Shown: piece by piece, positions 1-6,297 of the stretch
How the letters are laid out: every line of letters begins with the position of its first letter
Numbering within the stretch: position 1 is the first letter of the stretch
Assembly (NCBI GenBank): GCA_013697465.1
Contig: JACCWU010000311.1
Span: 1-14,005 of the forward strand
Reading direction: 5' to 3'
Length of the DNA: 14,005 nt
Source: Actinomycetota bacterium
Lineage (GTDB): Bacteria; Actinomycetota; Thermoleophilia; Gaiellales; Gaiellaceae
The notes under the pieces: model-generated
Databases searched by the model: none
The model's input: only the letters and a program-made list of their open reading frames with translations
What the model was told of the DNA's origin: nothing
Translations under genes and position numbers: made by a program

Positions 1-213
1 AAAGTCGTTCAGGACCAAAATCGCCGATCTGGGGCGCTCGGAAAAGGTCCTGCAAAACAGGCGATTCTCGCTCAGATCGGCGAAGAGCAGAACCCCGGCG
101 CGGCTGCTTCGATCCCAGGTGCGCCCACCACTTGCTGCTGCAACCGCTGTGTACGTGCGGCCGATGGCGCGCAAGATCAGTTCGCTTCGCCGCCAGGCTC
201 GAACGGCTGGACG
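1..213. other. left flank with no supportable gene
   Basis: All three plus-strand frames stay open here, which is expected at this GC content and therefore says little. None gives a recognisable protein and none has a convincing start with a ribosome binding site. The stretch lies downstream of the stop of the minus-strand propeller gene. An 11-bp perfect inverted repeat (TCGCCGATCTG at 21-31, complement at 73-83) is present. Its 41-nt spacer and lack of a T-run do not look like an intrinsic terminator. A gene whose 3' end enters from the left on the plus strand cannot be excluded. Confidence 0.4.
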
Positions 214-1287
214 CTACGGATGCGGAGACGGCGGGGGTGGTGGTAGCGGGGGCGGGGGACTACCGGGAGGCAAAGCGATCGCACGTGCTTCCCCCTTTCC
301 GCGGAGCTTGGGTGTAGCGTCGAGGTCGTACTGGCCATAGACGATGCGAATCTGGTCGCCATCCCGATACGCGTCGATGGAATCGGTGGGAAGGTCGCCC
401 GCGACAGCCGAGAGCACCGGCGCGATGCCGCGCTCCCACGTAATGCCGTCGAGGCTCGTTGCGTAGCCGATTGCCGAGACCCAGTCAGCGCTGCGTGCGA
501 TGTACCAGGCCCGGTACGTTCCATCGCTCTCGCGGATAGGTGCGAAGGCCATGAGGGCAGTCGAGTCCCACCCGCTCGCCGACGGAGAGAAGATCGGATT
601 TCCAGCGTACTTCGCCCAGGTAATCCCGTCCGGACTGGTCGCGTAGCCGTAGCTTGCAGCTCCAGCTCCATTCTGACCGCGATACCACATGCGGTAGTCG
701 TCCGCGGCGAGGCGGATGACCTTGGCATCGGCGATGAACGTCTCCTCCCAGGATCCGCCGGAGCCCCGCTCGAGCACCGGGTTGCCCTCGTACTTCGTCC
801 AGGTGATCCCGTCGGGGCTCCAGGCGTAGCCGATCGCGCGCGGCCCGACGTTGTGCCCGCCGTGGTACCACATCTTCCAGAGCTCGGCATCCGGGTCGTA
901 GAGCACTGAAACGGGGGAGATTTCGTCGTTCTCCCAGCCCTCCGTGCCCACGAGCACGGGATTGCCGCCGTACTTGGTCCATGTTGTGCCGTCCGTGCTC
1001 GTGGCGTAAGCCGCCCCAGTCTTGCCGGCCGCCCCAACGCCCGCATCGGCGATGGCCTCGTACCACATCCGGTAGTCGTTCGGCCCGACCTTGATCGCGC
1101 TCGAGGGGCCGGCCTTGATCGCGTCATATCCCTCGGGGCCGTTGCGAAGGATGGGATTAGCCGCACCTCGGACGAGGGAACCCGTGTCCTCCAGGTATGC
1201 CGCGGCAACCGCCCCCGCGGTCAGCAGAGAGACGATGGCGCCGATGATCACAAGCCGCAGTCGGAGCATCTGGTCGAGCTTACCCAT
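214..1287 (-). CDS. secreted beta-propeller protein, glycoside hydrolase-like
   Basis: Predicted exported protein of 357 residues. The N-terminus (MGKLDQMLRLRLVIIG...) has a basic stretch and a hydrophobic segment ending in AVAAA, consistent with a signal peptide or single anchor. The body holds four near-identical motifs of the form YATSxDGITWxKYxGNPVL, spaced about 50 residues apart (roughly residues 94, 144, 195 and 245), each preceded by a (R/K)MWY-type strand. This is the layout of five-bladed propellers in GH43/GH32/GH130-like proteins, which act on plant or surface glycans. I cannot assign a substrate or confirm catalytic acids, so a non-catalytic glycan-binding role is possible. The C-terminus (about 18 residues) is almost all proline, perhaps a wall spacer. 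The ATG at 1287 was chosen because it places the signal peptide well. A TTG at 1302 and an ATG at 1269 are in frame. It lies downstream of and co-directional with the cupin remnant. Confidence 0.8.
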   Translation of the reverse strand: MGKLDQMLRLRLVIIGAIVSLLTAGAVAAAYLEDTGSLVRGAANPILRNGPEGYDAIKAGPSSAIKVGPNDYRMWYEAIADAGVGAAGKTGAAYATSTDGTTWTKYGGNPVLVGTEGWENDEISPVSVLYDPDAELWKMWYHGGHNVGPRAIGYAWSPDGITWTKYEGNPVLERGSGGSWEETFIADAKVIRLAADDYRMWYRGQNGAGAASYGYATSPDGITWAKYAGNPIFSPSASGWDSTALMAFAPIRESDGTYRAWYIARSADWVSAIGYATSLDGITWERGIAPVLSAVAGDLPTDSIDAYRDGDQIRIVYGQYDLDATPKLRGKGEARAIALPPGSPPPPLPPPPPSPHP

Positions 1288-1393
1288 CCGAGTCGGTCCC
1301 AAACGCGGGCCGGGTGAACGTGATCAGGCCGTGACCGCCCTGGTGGTGGCCGCCGCCGTAAACAAAAGCTTCCCGACCACCACTCGCGAGGCG

Positions 1394-1787
1394 CTAGCCC
1401 TCCGGCTTGCGCCAATCGTGCGCCCAGATCGGCGGCGAGTACGCCTCGCCGGGACGTCCCCCGGACGATGAGGAGCATGGTCGGCGACTCGAGCGCGACC
1501 GCCTCCCTTCGCACGCCCGGCCTCGCGTGCAGCACGTCTCCGGGCCCGAGCTCGACCGGGTCGCCGTCACAGATGAAGCGCGCACGCCCGTCGATGACCA
1601 CATAGAGCTCCTCCTGCTGCTCGCCCTCCCCGAGCTCGTCGTGCGGCACGATCAGCAACTCTCCGTCGTGGGCTTCGAAGGCGTTGACGCCGAAGAAACT
1701 CGACTCCGAGGAAGACAGGTGCTTTAGGCGAGAGCCGCGGCGCTCTCTGCTCTCGTCGGGCTGTCCGCGAAGGTCGCCGCGCGCCAC
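1394..1787 (-). pseudogene. frameshifted cupin-domain protein remnant
   Basis: The frame read from 1787 contains a cupin core: FGVNAFEAHDGELL, PHDE, QEELYVVIDGRARF, then ELGPGDVLHARPGVRREAV. At about 1458-1465, in a C-run on the plus strand, this frame leaves the family pattern. The neighbouring frame then continues it exactly as expected, with GGRPGEAYSPPIWAHDWRKPEG-like residues up to a TAG at 1394. Removing one base at the run would give LLIVGGRPGEAY, the usual family ending. The original frame instead runs on to 1248, into the propeller gene, with unrelated sequence. The first ~20 residues only mirror the 3' end of the DsbA-like gene in another frame, and no good start codon lies between that gene's stop and the cupin core. 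A second slip near 1695-1700 (LGVE in another frame just before FGVN) is possible. It is either a decaying gene or a sequencing indel; the neighbouring genes are intact. Confidence 0.65.
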
Positions 1788-2644
1788 AGCGCGTCTTGGC
1801 CAAGAGGTGCGCGCACGGCTCCTCCGCCGGCGACCAACTCGAGCAGCCCGCGCTCCGTCTCCTCCACGTCGGCGATCGGATCTGGCCCGTCAGCGAGCAA
1901 TGCCGCGACCTCTGCCGTCGTCAGCCCGTCCGGGAAACGCTCGAGCAGCGGTTCCGGCGTGTCGGGAGGCGGCGTGCGCCGAAGCGACTGGTCGAGATTG
2001 GCGAGGAGAACGTCGTACGCGAGAATCGGTTGCCAGCCGCCCGCAACGAGCCGTTGGCCAGCGCGCTCGAAGACGAGCGACGGCGCCGTGAAGCGGACGG
2101 GCCCGTCGGAGGTGGACGTCTTCTTCTGCGACTCGGCTGCGGTGCCTGCCGCCATTCGCGCTTCGGCTCGGTCGTCCTCGTACGCACGCACGACATCCTC
2201 GTCGTCGAGGCGATCGACGATCGCGTCCGCGTCGATTCCCGTCACCCGGCGAAGCGCCTCACGGATCAGCTCGTCGTCATCGAGCAGGAGCGGCGTCGTG
2301 AAGTTCGCGAGCTGCAGTGCGCGCAGGACCCGCCACTCGCTCCCCGGATCGTGCAGACGCGCGGAGACGACGGCGCGGCATCCGCGCCCTGTGGCCGCCG
2401 CACGCGGCTTCGGCACGAGGCCGAAGGGCATCCCGTAGTGGCGCCGGAACGTCACGTGCCCGAGCACGGCGCGGGACGGGTCGTACGTGCTCGCGGCGCC
2501 CTCGCTCACCTCCTCGCGCAGGCCGATCATCACGAGCCGCCAGGAGAGCTGGTCCCCGTACCGCCACTCGATCACCCGGAGCGCGGGGTTTGCCGAGTAC
2601 GCCCAGGGGCACGCGGCGTCGGTGTAGAGAGTGACGTCGATCAC
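1724..2644 (-). CDS. DsbA/FrnE-family thioredoxin-fold protein
   Basis: A 306-residue protein with a thioredoxin-like fold of the DsbA/2-hydroxychromene-2-carboxylate isomerase class. The opening strand VTLYTDAACPWAYS carries the CPW signature, but the second redox cysteine is alanine (CPWA, Cys at residue 12). A simple dithiol exchange is therefore unlikely. A glutathione- or mycothiol-type isomerase or transferase, or a structural role, fits better. The cis-proline loop is seen as TAPSLVF, followed by GGWQPILAYDVLLANLD. The last ~75 residues (FPDGLTTAEVAALLAD...ALWR) look like a small helical or winged-helix domain fused to the thioredoxin fold. No signal peptide is visible, so it should be cytoplasmic. 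The start is GTG at 2644. A TACCAT about 12-17 nt upstream could be a -10 element for an almost leaderless message. The gene is divergent from the SRP RNA and upstream of the cupin remnant. Confidence 0.85.
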   Translation of the reverse strand: MIDVTLYTDAACPWAYSANPALRVIEWRYGDQLSWRLVMIGLREEVSEGAASTYDPSRAVLGHVTFRRHYGMPFGLVPKPRAAATGRGCRAVVSARLHDPGSEWRVLRALQLANFTTPLLLDDDELIREALRRVTGIDADAIVDRLDDEDVVRAYEDDRAEARMAAGTAAESQKKTSTSDGPVRFTAPSLVFERAGQRLVAGGWQPILAYDVLLANLDQSLRRTPPPDTPEPLLERFPDGLTTAEVAALLADGPDPIADVEETERGLLELVAGGGAVRAPLGQDALWRAATFADSPTRAESAAALA

Positions 2645-2677
2645 CGTCGGTCACCGATGGTAGTGCGAACGCGTGCC

Positions 2678-2704
2678 CTGACACCTGGAATGACTTGCTA
2701 CCCT
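2678..2704 (+). promoter_or_regulatory. putative promoter of the SRP RNA
   Basis: CTGACA (2678-2683) matches 5 of 6 bases of the -35 consensus. TACCCT (2699-2704) is a TANNNT -10 element preceded by TGC, an extended -10. The spacer is 15 bp, shorter than ideal, which the extended -10 could offset. The predicted start, 7 nt past the -10, is G2711. That is the first base of the closing helix of the RNA, an independent reason to believe the call. Confidence 0.6.
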
Positions 2705-2710
2705 CCGGCA

Positions 2711-2989
2711 GCCCGGCCGCGCTAGGTGGGGAGTCAGCGGTTCCCTGAACCCGAAATCCGCTCCATGCGGGGCCGAACGCCGTCCGAGGGACGGTTCGTC
2801 GGGATTGGGTCTGCGCACGCAGCGTTGACAGATCGGGTTCCGCGCACTGGGAGCGTCCGAACCGCGTCAGGTCCGGAAGGAAGCAGCGCTAAGGACTCCC
2901 TCTCAGGTGCCGCGGCTCCGCCCGATCCGAGCGAGCGACGCGGGTACCTCCGGTGATGCCGATCTCGACGCCGGAGCGCGTGGCCGGGC
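2711..2989 (+). ncRNA. ffs: signal recognition particle RNA, large bacterial type
   Basis: RNA component of the signal recognition particle, which with Ffh targets nascent membrane and secreted proteins to FtsY and the translocon. The S-domain apex is diagnostic: GGTCCGGAAGGAAGCAG (about 2870-2886), with the GGAA tetraloop at 2875-2878 and the asymmetric internal loop of the Ffh site. The 5' part has the Alu-domain signature GCTAGGTGGGGAG (2721-2733) and the paired segments around AGCGG and CCGCT, as in the Bacillus scRNA of about 270 nt, so this is not the short 4.5S form. The ends pair over 12 positions: 2711-2722 with 2978-2989, with one G-U. The predicted length of about 279 nt fits the large class. 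It lies upstream of dnaX, as in Bacillus, but a minus-strand gene intervenes. Its 3' end is 3 nt from the stop of that convergent gene, and I see no T-run terminator. Confidence 0.92.
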
Positions 2990-2992
2990 GTC

Positions 2993-4006
2993 TCAGTGTG
3001 TACGCGCAGGCGGCCCGGTCGGCTTGGCCGGACTCTCGTCCTCGACACGGCGCAGCCATGCTTCACGCCACCACGGATAGATGCCCCGTGGACAGAAGTA
3101 ACGCCAGCTGCTGCGCTCGCCGCTGCACACCACGCCCTCTAGGACCAGGCAATCGCTCAACAGCTCGACCATCTTCCCGGTTCTGTCGTCGATGAATCGG
3201 TCGACACGCCCCTGAACGCGGTAGGTCCCGCGGCAGTGCGGTACCATCTCCACGTCGAACCAGAGCCCGCGGTTCTTTCCTCGATCGTCGAGGGTGGCCG
3301 CGATCTCGGCCTCGGACCGAACCTGGACGAGCTCACCGGGTTGAAGGTGGAGGCTCGGCGGCGTTGCAGCTACGGTCCGATTCGTCCCGAGTAGCAGGTT
3401 CGATCGGAGTCGAAGCCTCCGCAGCACCCCCCAACCTACTGCGCGGCTCAGCACCCAGGTGGCGTGAAGGGGGCCGACGTTTCCGCACGCGACCTCGCGC
3501 GCGTACTGACGCACATCGAACCCACGTAGGGGCTTCGACGCAGCTGGCGCCTCCGTCGCCTGGCAGCGATACGTCTCGACCTCCTCACCGTCGAGCTCCC
3601 GCACCACTCTGGTTCCCATCCGGGTGAGCGACTCGAGCTCGGCCAGATCGCCCTGCGGCTCGGCCGCGACCGAGTTCGGCTTCACACGGCGCAGCCACTC
3701 TTCCTTCCAGTAGAGCCGGCATTGCGCCTGGCAACCTCCGTGTGCCGCTCCGTCGCATCGCAGATCCTCCAGAAGGACCGTTCCGCGCATCCTCCGGCTG
3801 CTGAATGTCCCTCCCGCGGTATCACAGATCTTCTCGACTCGCCGCGACACCCTGAAGCGCCGCCCCACGTATTGGAGCATCTCCGGCATGAAGGGAAGCG
3901 CCTCGAAGGACCCATTCGAATCGAGGGTCGCGAGAATCTCCGCGGCGGGCCGGATCTCCACGAGATCTCCTGGCCGCAGCGGCCGGCGATGTCTCCTGAT
4001 CCGCAT
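2993..4006 (-). CDS. uncharacterised protein with a duplicated cysteine-containing domain
   Basis: About 337 residues with an internal duplication. Each half begins PG(D/E)LV.(I/V)R...EI.ATLD, passes a (L/W)F(M/D)(P/V)EM...(G/C)RxxRV segment and ends W(K/R)E.WLRRV. The copies span roughly residues 10-108 and 221-321. Copy 1 has a cysteine cluster, CDGAAHGGCQAQC (84-96). Copy 2 keeps only the outer pair, CSGERSSWRYFC (294-305). The linker has a conserved-looking YRCQATE...DVRQYARE patch. No signal peptide or clear membrane span is seen. I recall similar proteins of unknown function beside polysaccharide or glycosyltransferase genes in actinobacteria and cyanobacteria, but this is memory, not a search. 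The cysteines could bind metal. ATG 4006 was chosen because AGGGAG lies 9 nt upstream. A TTG at 4054 would add 16 residues. The gene opposes the surrounding SRP RNA and dnaX and is divergent from dnaX. Confidence 0.8.
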   Translation of the reverse strand: MRIRRHRRPLRPGDLVEIRPAAEILATLDSNGSFEALPFMPEMLQYVGRRFRVSRRVEKICDTAGGTFSSRRMRGTVLLEDLRCDGAAHGGCQAQCRLYWKEEWLRRVKPNSVAAEPQGDLAELESLTRMGTRVVRELDGEEVETYRCQATEAPAASKPLRGFDVRQYAREVACGNVGPLHATWVLSRAVGWGVLRRLRLRSNLLLGTNRTVAATPPSLHLQPGELVQVRSEAEIAATLDDRGKNRGLWFDVEMVPHCRGTYRVQGRVDRFIDDRTGKMVELLSDCLVLEGVVCSGERSSWRYFCPRGIYPWWREAWLRRVEDESPAKPTGPPARTH

Positions 4007-4151
4007 CTCCCCGAGCTCCCTACGCATCATGCGACGAAGGTGACGCAAGATCAACGCCGGAAGTGCCGAGCTCCCAAAGGCGCACGCTCAGTCGCTTCAG
4101 CAAGTATGGTCACTGAGCCGCGATGGACCGATCGAGCACCAGTGAATCGCC

Positions 4152-5756
4152 ATGACGGCGCTCTACCGCAAGTACCGCCCCCAGACCTTCGACGACGTGG
4201 TCGGACAGGAGGCGGTCGTGCGGACCCTGCGCAACGCGATCGAGCATGACGCGGTGCGCCAGGCCTACCTCTTCGCCGGTCCGCGCGGCACGGGCAAGAC
4301 CTCGATGGCACGGATCCTCGCCAAGGCGCTCAACTGCGAAGGAGCGCCGCGCCCAACCCCAGCCCCGGACGCGACCTGCGCCGAGTGCATCGCAATCGCG
4401 AACGGAGCCTCGCTCGACGTCGTCGAGATGGACGCCGCCTCTCAGCGGGGCATCGACGACATTCGCGAGATCCGGGAGCGCGTCGTGCTCCAGCCCGTCT
4501 CGGGACGATTCAAGGTCTACATCCTCGACGAGGCTCACCAGCTCACCGATGCGGCCTGGAACGCCTTGCTCAAGCTGATCGAGGAGCCTCCTCCCCACCT
4601 CCTCTTCGTCTTCTGCACGACCGACCTCGGGAAGGTCATCCCCACGGTTCGGTCGCGTTGCCAGACCTTCGTCTTCCAGCGACCGCGGATCGCAGAGCTC
4701 GTGGCCCTCTTGCGGCGCGTGGCCGACGGTGAGGAAATCGAGGTTCCGGACGCTGCACTTTCGCTGATCGCGAGGAGTGCACGCGGATCGTTCCGAGATG
4801 CGGTGTCGACTTTGGACCAGCTCGCGGCCGCGACGGGCGATGCGATCGACGCGCAGGCGGTGCTCCAGCTCCTCGGCGCGGTGGACGAGGACTCGCTCCT
4901 CCGCCTCTGCGACATGGTCGTCGATCACGACACGGCCGGCGCCCTTGTCTTCATCGAGGAGCTCGCGGAGCAGGGGCAGGATCTGGGCCGACTCGTAACG
5001 GACCTCCTCGAGCACCTCCGGCATCTCCTCCTCGTGCAGCACATGGGGCACGTCCCCGAGTCGCTTCCCGTGACGGAGGAGACGAAGGAGCTCCTCCGCC
5101 AGCAGGCCAACCAGCTCCCCGAGCCCACCGTGCTGCGCCTGATCGACCTCTTGGCCGTAGCGGTCGAGGACATGCGCCAGGGAGGAGACCCAAGGCTCCC
5201 TCTCGAGCTCGCGATCGTCAAGGTCACGCGCCCACAGTCGGACCTGTCCCGCGAGTCGCTCGCACATCGGGTCGAGCTCCTCGAGACGCGCGTGTCCTCC
5301 GGCGGAGGACACGCGTTAGAGAAGCAACCCCAGATCAGTGCGGAGCCGGTACCGGATTCCTCCTTAACGCAAGACGAGCAGCCGCAGGGTGCTCGTCTTG
5401 CGCTGGAGCAGGTCGTCGATGCGTGGCAGAGAACCATCGTCGAAGCGGTCCGTGAGCGCTCCATTCCGGTTGCGAGCCTGCTGGCAGAGGCGACGCCGAC
5501 GGAGCTCGAGGGCGACACGCTCACGCTCGCGTTTCCGGCCGGCACAGACTTTCATCGCCGTCAGGTCGCCGAGCCGAGCAACATCGGGCTGCTCCGGGAA
5601 GCGCTCTACGAAGTAACGGGCCGCAAGCTCGCGGTGGTGCTCGAGACCGGCGAAGGCAACGCCGATCAGGCGGCGGACGAGGGGCCGTTGCCCGAGAACG
5701 ACTTCATCTCCACGCTCAAACAGACCTTCGACGCACGAGAGGTGACCGACGAATGA
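4152..5756 (+). CDS. dnaX: DNA polymerase III subunits gamma/tau
   Basis: Clamp-loader ATPase of the replicative polymerase, which loads the beta clamp on primed DNA. It opens with the canonical MTALYRKYRPQTFDDVVGQ. The AAA+ features are Walker A GPRGTGKT (43-50), Walker B/DEAH in VYILDEAHQL, the NALLKLIEEPP block and the SRC arginine-finger motif in IPTVRSRCQ. The zinc module has Cys 62, 76 and 79, but the cysteine expected near residue 73 is absent (an Asp is there). Domain III runs to about residue 375. A low-complexity linker (about 378-418) follows, then a C-terminal domain (VVDAWQRTIVEAVRE...). At 534 residues it is between E. coli gamma and tau in size. There is no A-run slippery heptamer like that of E. 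coli. Two perfect hairpins lie in the linker DNA. Its stop overlaps the ybaB start (ATGA), so the two are translationally coupled. No clear Shine-Dalgarno precedes the start. Confidence 0.97.
   Translation: MTALYRKYRPQTFDDVVGQEAVVRTLRNAIEHDAVRQAYLFAGPRGTGKTSMARILAKALNCEGAPRPTPAPDATCAECIAIANGASLDVVEMDAASQRGIDDIREIRERVVLQPVSGRFKVYILDEAHQLTDAAWNALLKLIEEPPPHLLFVFCTTDLGKVIPTVRSRCQTFVFQRPRIAELVALLRRVADGEEIEVPDAALSLIARSARGSFRDAVSTLDQLAAATGDAIDAQAVLQLLGAVDEDSLLRLCDMVVDHDTAGALVFIEELAEQGQDLGRLVTDLLEHLRHLLLVQHMGHVPESLPVTEETKELLRQQANQLPEPTVLRLIDLLAVAVEDMRQGGDPRLPLELAIVKVTRPQSDLSRESLAHRVELLETRVSSGGGHALEKQPQISAEPVPDSSLTQDEQPQGARLALEQVVDAWQRTIVEAVRERSIPVASLLAEATPTELEGDTLTLAFPAGTDFHRRQVAEPSNIGLLREALYEVTGRKLAVVLETGEGNADQAADEGPLPENDFISTLKQTFDAREVTDE
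5289..5315 (+). repeat. perfect 12-bp hairpin inside dnaX
   Basis: CGCGTGTCCTCC (5289-5300), loop GGC, and its exact complement (5304-5315). It encodes the start of the interdomain linker. A TAG in the +1 frame follows at 5317-5319. There is no T-run, so it is not an intrinsic terminator. Confidence 0.85.
5368..5402 (+). repeat. perfect 13-bp hairpin inside dnaX
   Basis: CGCAAGACGAGCA (5368-5380), a 9-nt loop, and its exact complement (5390-5402), 52 nt after the first hairpin and in the same linker. A TAA in the +1 frame lies immediately before it (5365-5367). No T-run follows. Confidence 0.85.
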
Positions 5757-6079
5757 AGTTCGACATGAACAAGATGCTCCAGGAAGCGCAACGCATGCAG
5801 GACGAGCTCGCGAAGGCACAGGAGGAGGCGGCCACAGAGATCGTCGAGGCGTCCGCGGGCGGCGGCATGGTCACGGTAAAGGCGAACGGCGCCGGCGAGG
5901 TCGTCGAGATCCGCATCGATCCACGGGCGATCGACCCGGACGATCCCGAGCTCTTGGCGGACATGATCCTCGCGGCAGTGAACGAGGCGCTCCGCTCGGC
6001 ACAGGGGCTCATGCAGTCGAAGATGTCCGGGATCGTCCCGGGGGACCTCGGCGGCCTCGGCGGACTCCTCCCGGGATAG
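5753..6079 (+). CDS. ybaB: YbaB/EbfC family nucleoid-associated protein
   Basis: A 108-residue DNA-binding protein of the YbaB/EbfC family, dimeric tweezer-like proteins that bind DNA and influence nucleoid structure. It starts MKFDMNKMLQEAQRMQ and continues with a charged N-terminal helix. The family core is AGGGMVTVKANGAGEVVEIRIDP, followed by the DPELLADMILAAVNEAL helix and a glycine-rich tail. Its ATG overlaps the dnaX TGA by 4 nt, and an AGAGG lies 10 nt upstream inside dnaX. The dnaX-ybaB-recR order is one of the most conserved in bacteria, though here a response regulator gene separates ybaB from recR. An intrinsic terminator 85 nt downstream probably ends the dnaX-ybaB message. Confidence 0.95.
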   Translation: MKFDMNKMLQEAQRMQDELAKAQEEAATEIVEASAGGGMVTVKANGAGEVVEIRIDPRAIDPDDPELLADMILAAVNEALRSAQGLMQSKMSGIVPGDLGGLGGLLPG

Positions 6080-6163
6080 ACGCGCGTTTCGGTGGATTAG
6101 CGGGGCGTCCAGGACCTCTGGGGGGAACACACTCACCAACTCGGTATTTCTCTCCGGAAGTAC

Positions 6164-6194
6164 ACCCTTTCGCCATCCGAAAGGGTTGCTTTTT
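6164..6194 (+). terminator. intrinsic terminator after ybaB
   Basis: ACCCTTTCG (6164-6172), loop CCATC, and the exact complement CGAAAGGGT (6178-6186), followed by TGC and five Ts (6190-6194). The 9-bp stem with a T-run 3 nt later fits Rho-independent termination of dnaX-ybaB. It could also act as an attenuator if transcription normally reads into the response regulator gene. Confidence 0.7.
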
Positions 6195-6213
6195 CCACAG
6201 AATGGCGTAGCCT
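6186..6213 (+). promoter_or_regulatory. possible promoter for the response regulator
   Basis: TTGCTT (6186-6191), a 16-bp spacer, and TAGCCT (6208-6213). The predicted start at about 6220 lies directly at the base of the leader hairpin at 6221. It overlaps the tail of the terminator. The hexamers are modest matches, so the call rests partly on its position. Confidence 0.35.
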
Positions 6214-6220
6214 GAGACGA

Positions 6221-6264
6221 CCTGTCTAGGGGAGAGGGGACTCCCCCACAAGGGGGAGTACAGG
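6221..6264 (+). promoter_or_regulatory. structured leader upstream of the response regulator
   Basis: An inner hairpin, ACTCCCCC (6240-6247), loop ACAA, GGGGGAGT (6252-6259), is continued on its 3' side by ACAGG (6260-6264). That segment can pair with CCTGT (6221-6225), closing the element. The segment GGGGAG (6229-6234) can instead pair with CTCCCC (6241-6246), giving a mutually exclusive fold. A GGAAGG ribosome binding site (6282-6287) lies downstream. No known riboswitch class was recognised. Confidence 0.45.
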
Positions 6265-6297
6265 CACACAAACTAACGAACGGAAGGCGGCCCTTTC

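Noticed and set aside
1796..2725. 309-codon open frame on the plus strand
   Set aside because: It is antisense to the DsbA-like gene, whose product has recognisable motifs; this one has none.
4110..5312. 400-codon open frame on the minus strand
   Set aside because: It is antisense to dnaX, gives a highly charged low-complexity product with no family features, and is a codon-bias shadow.
5289..5402. Intrinsic terminators inside dnaX
   Set aside because: The stems are strong but neither is followed by a T-run on either strand.
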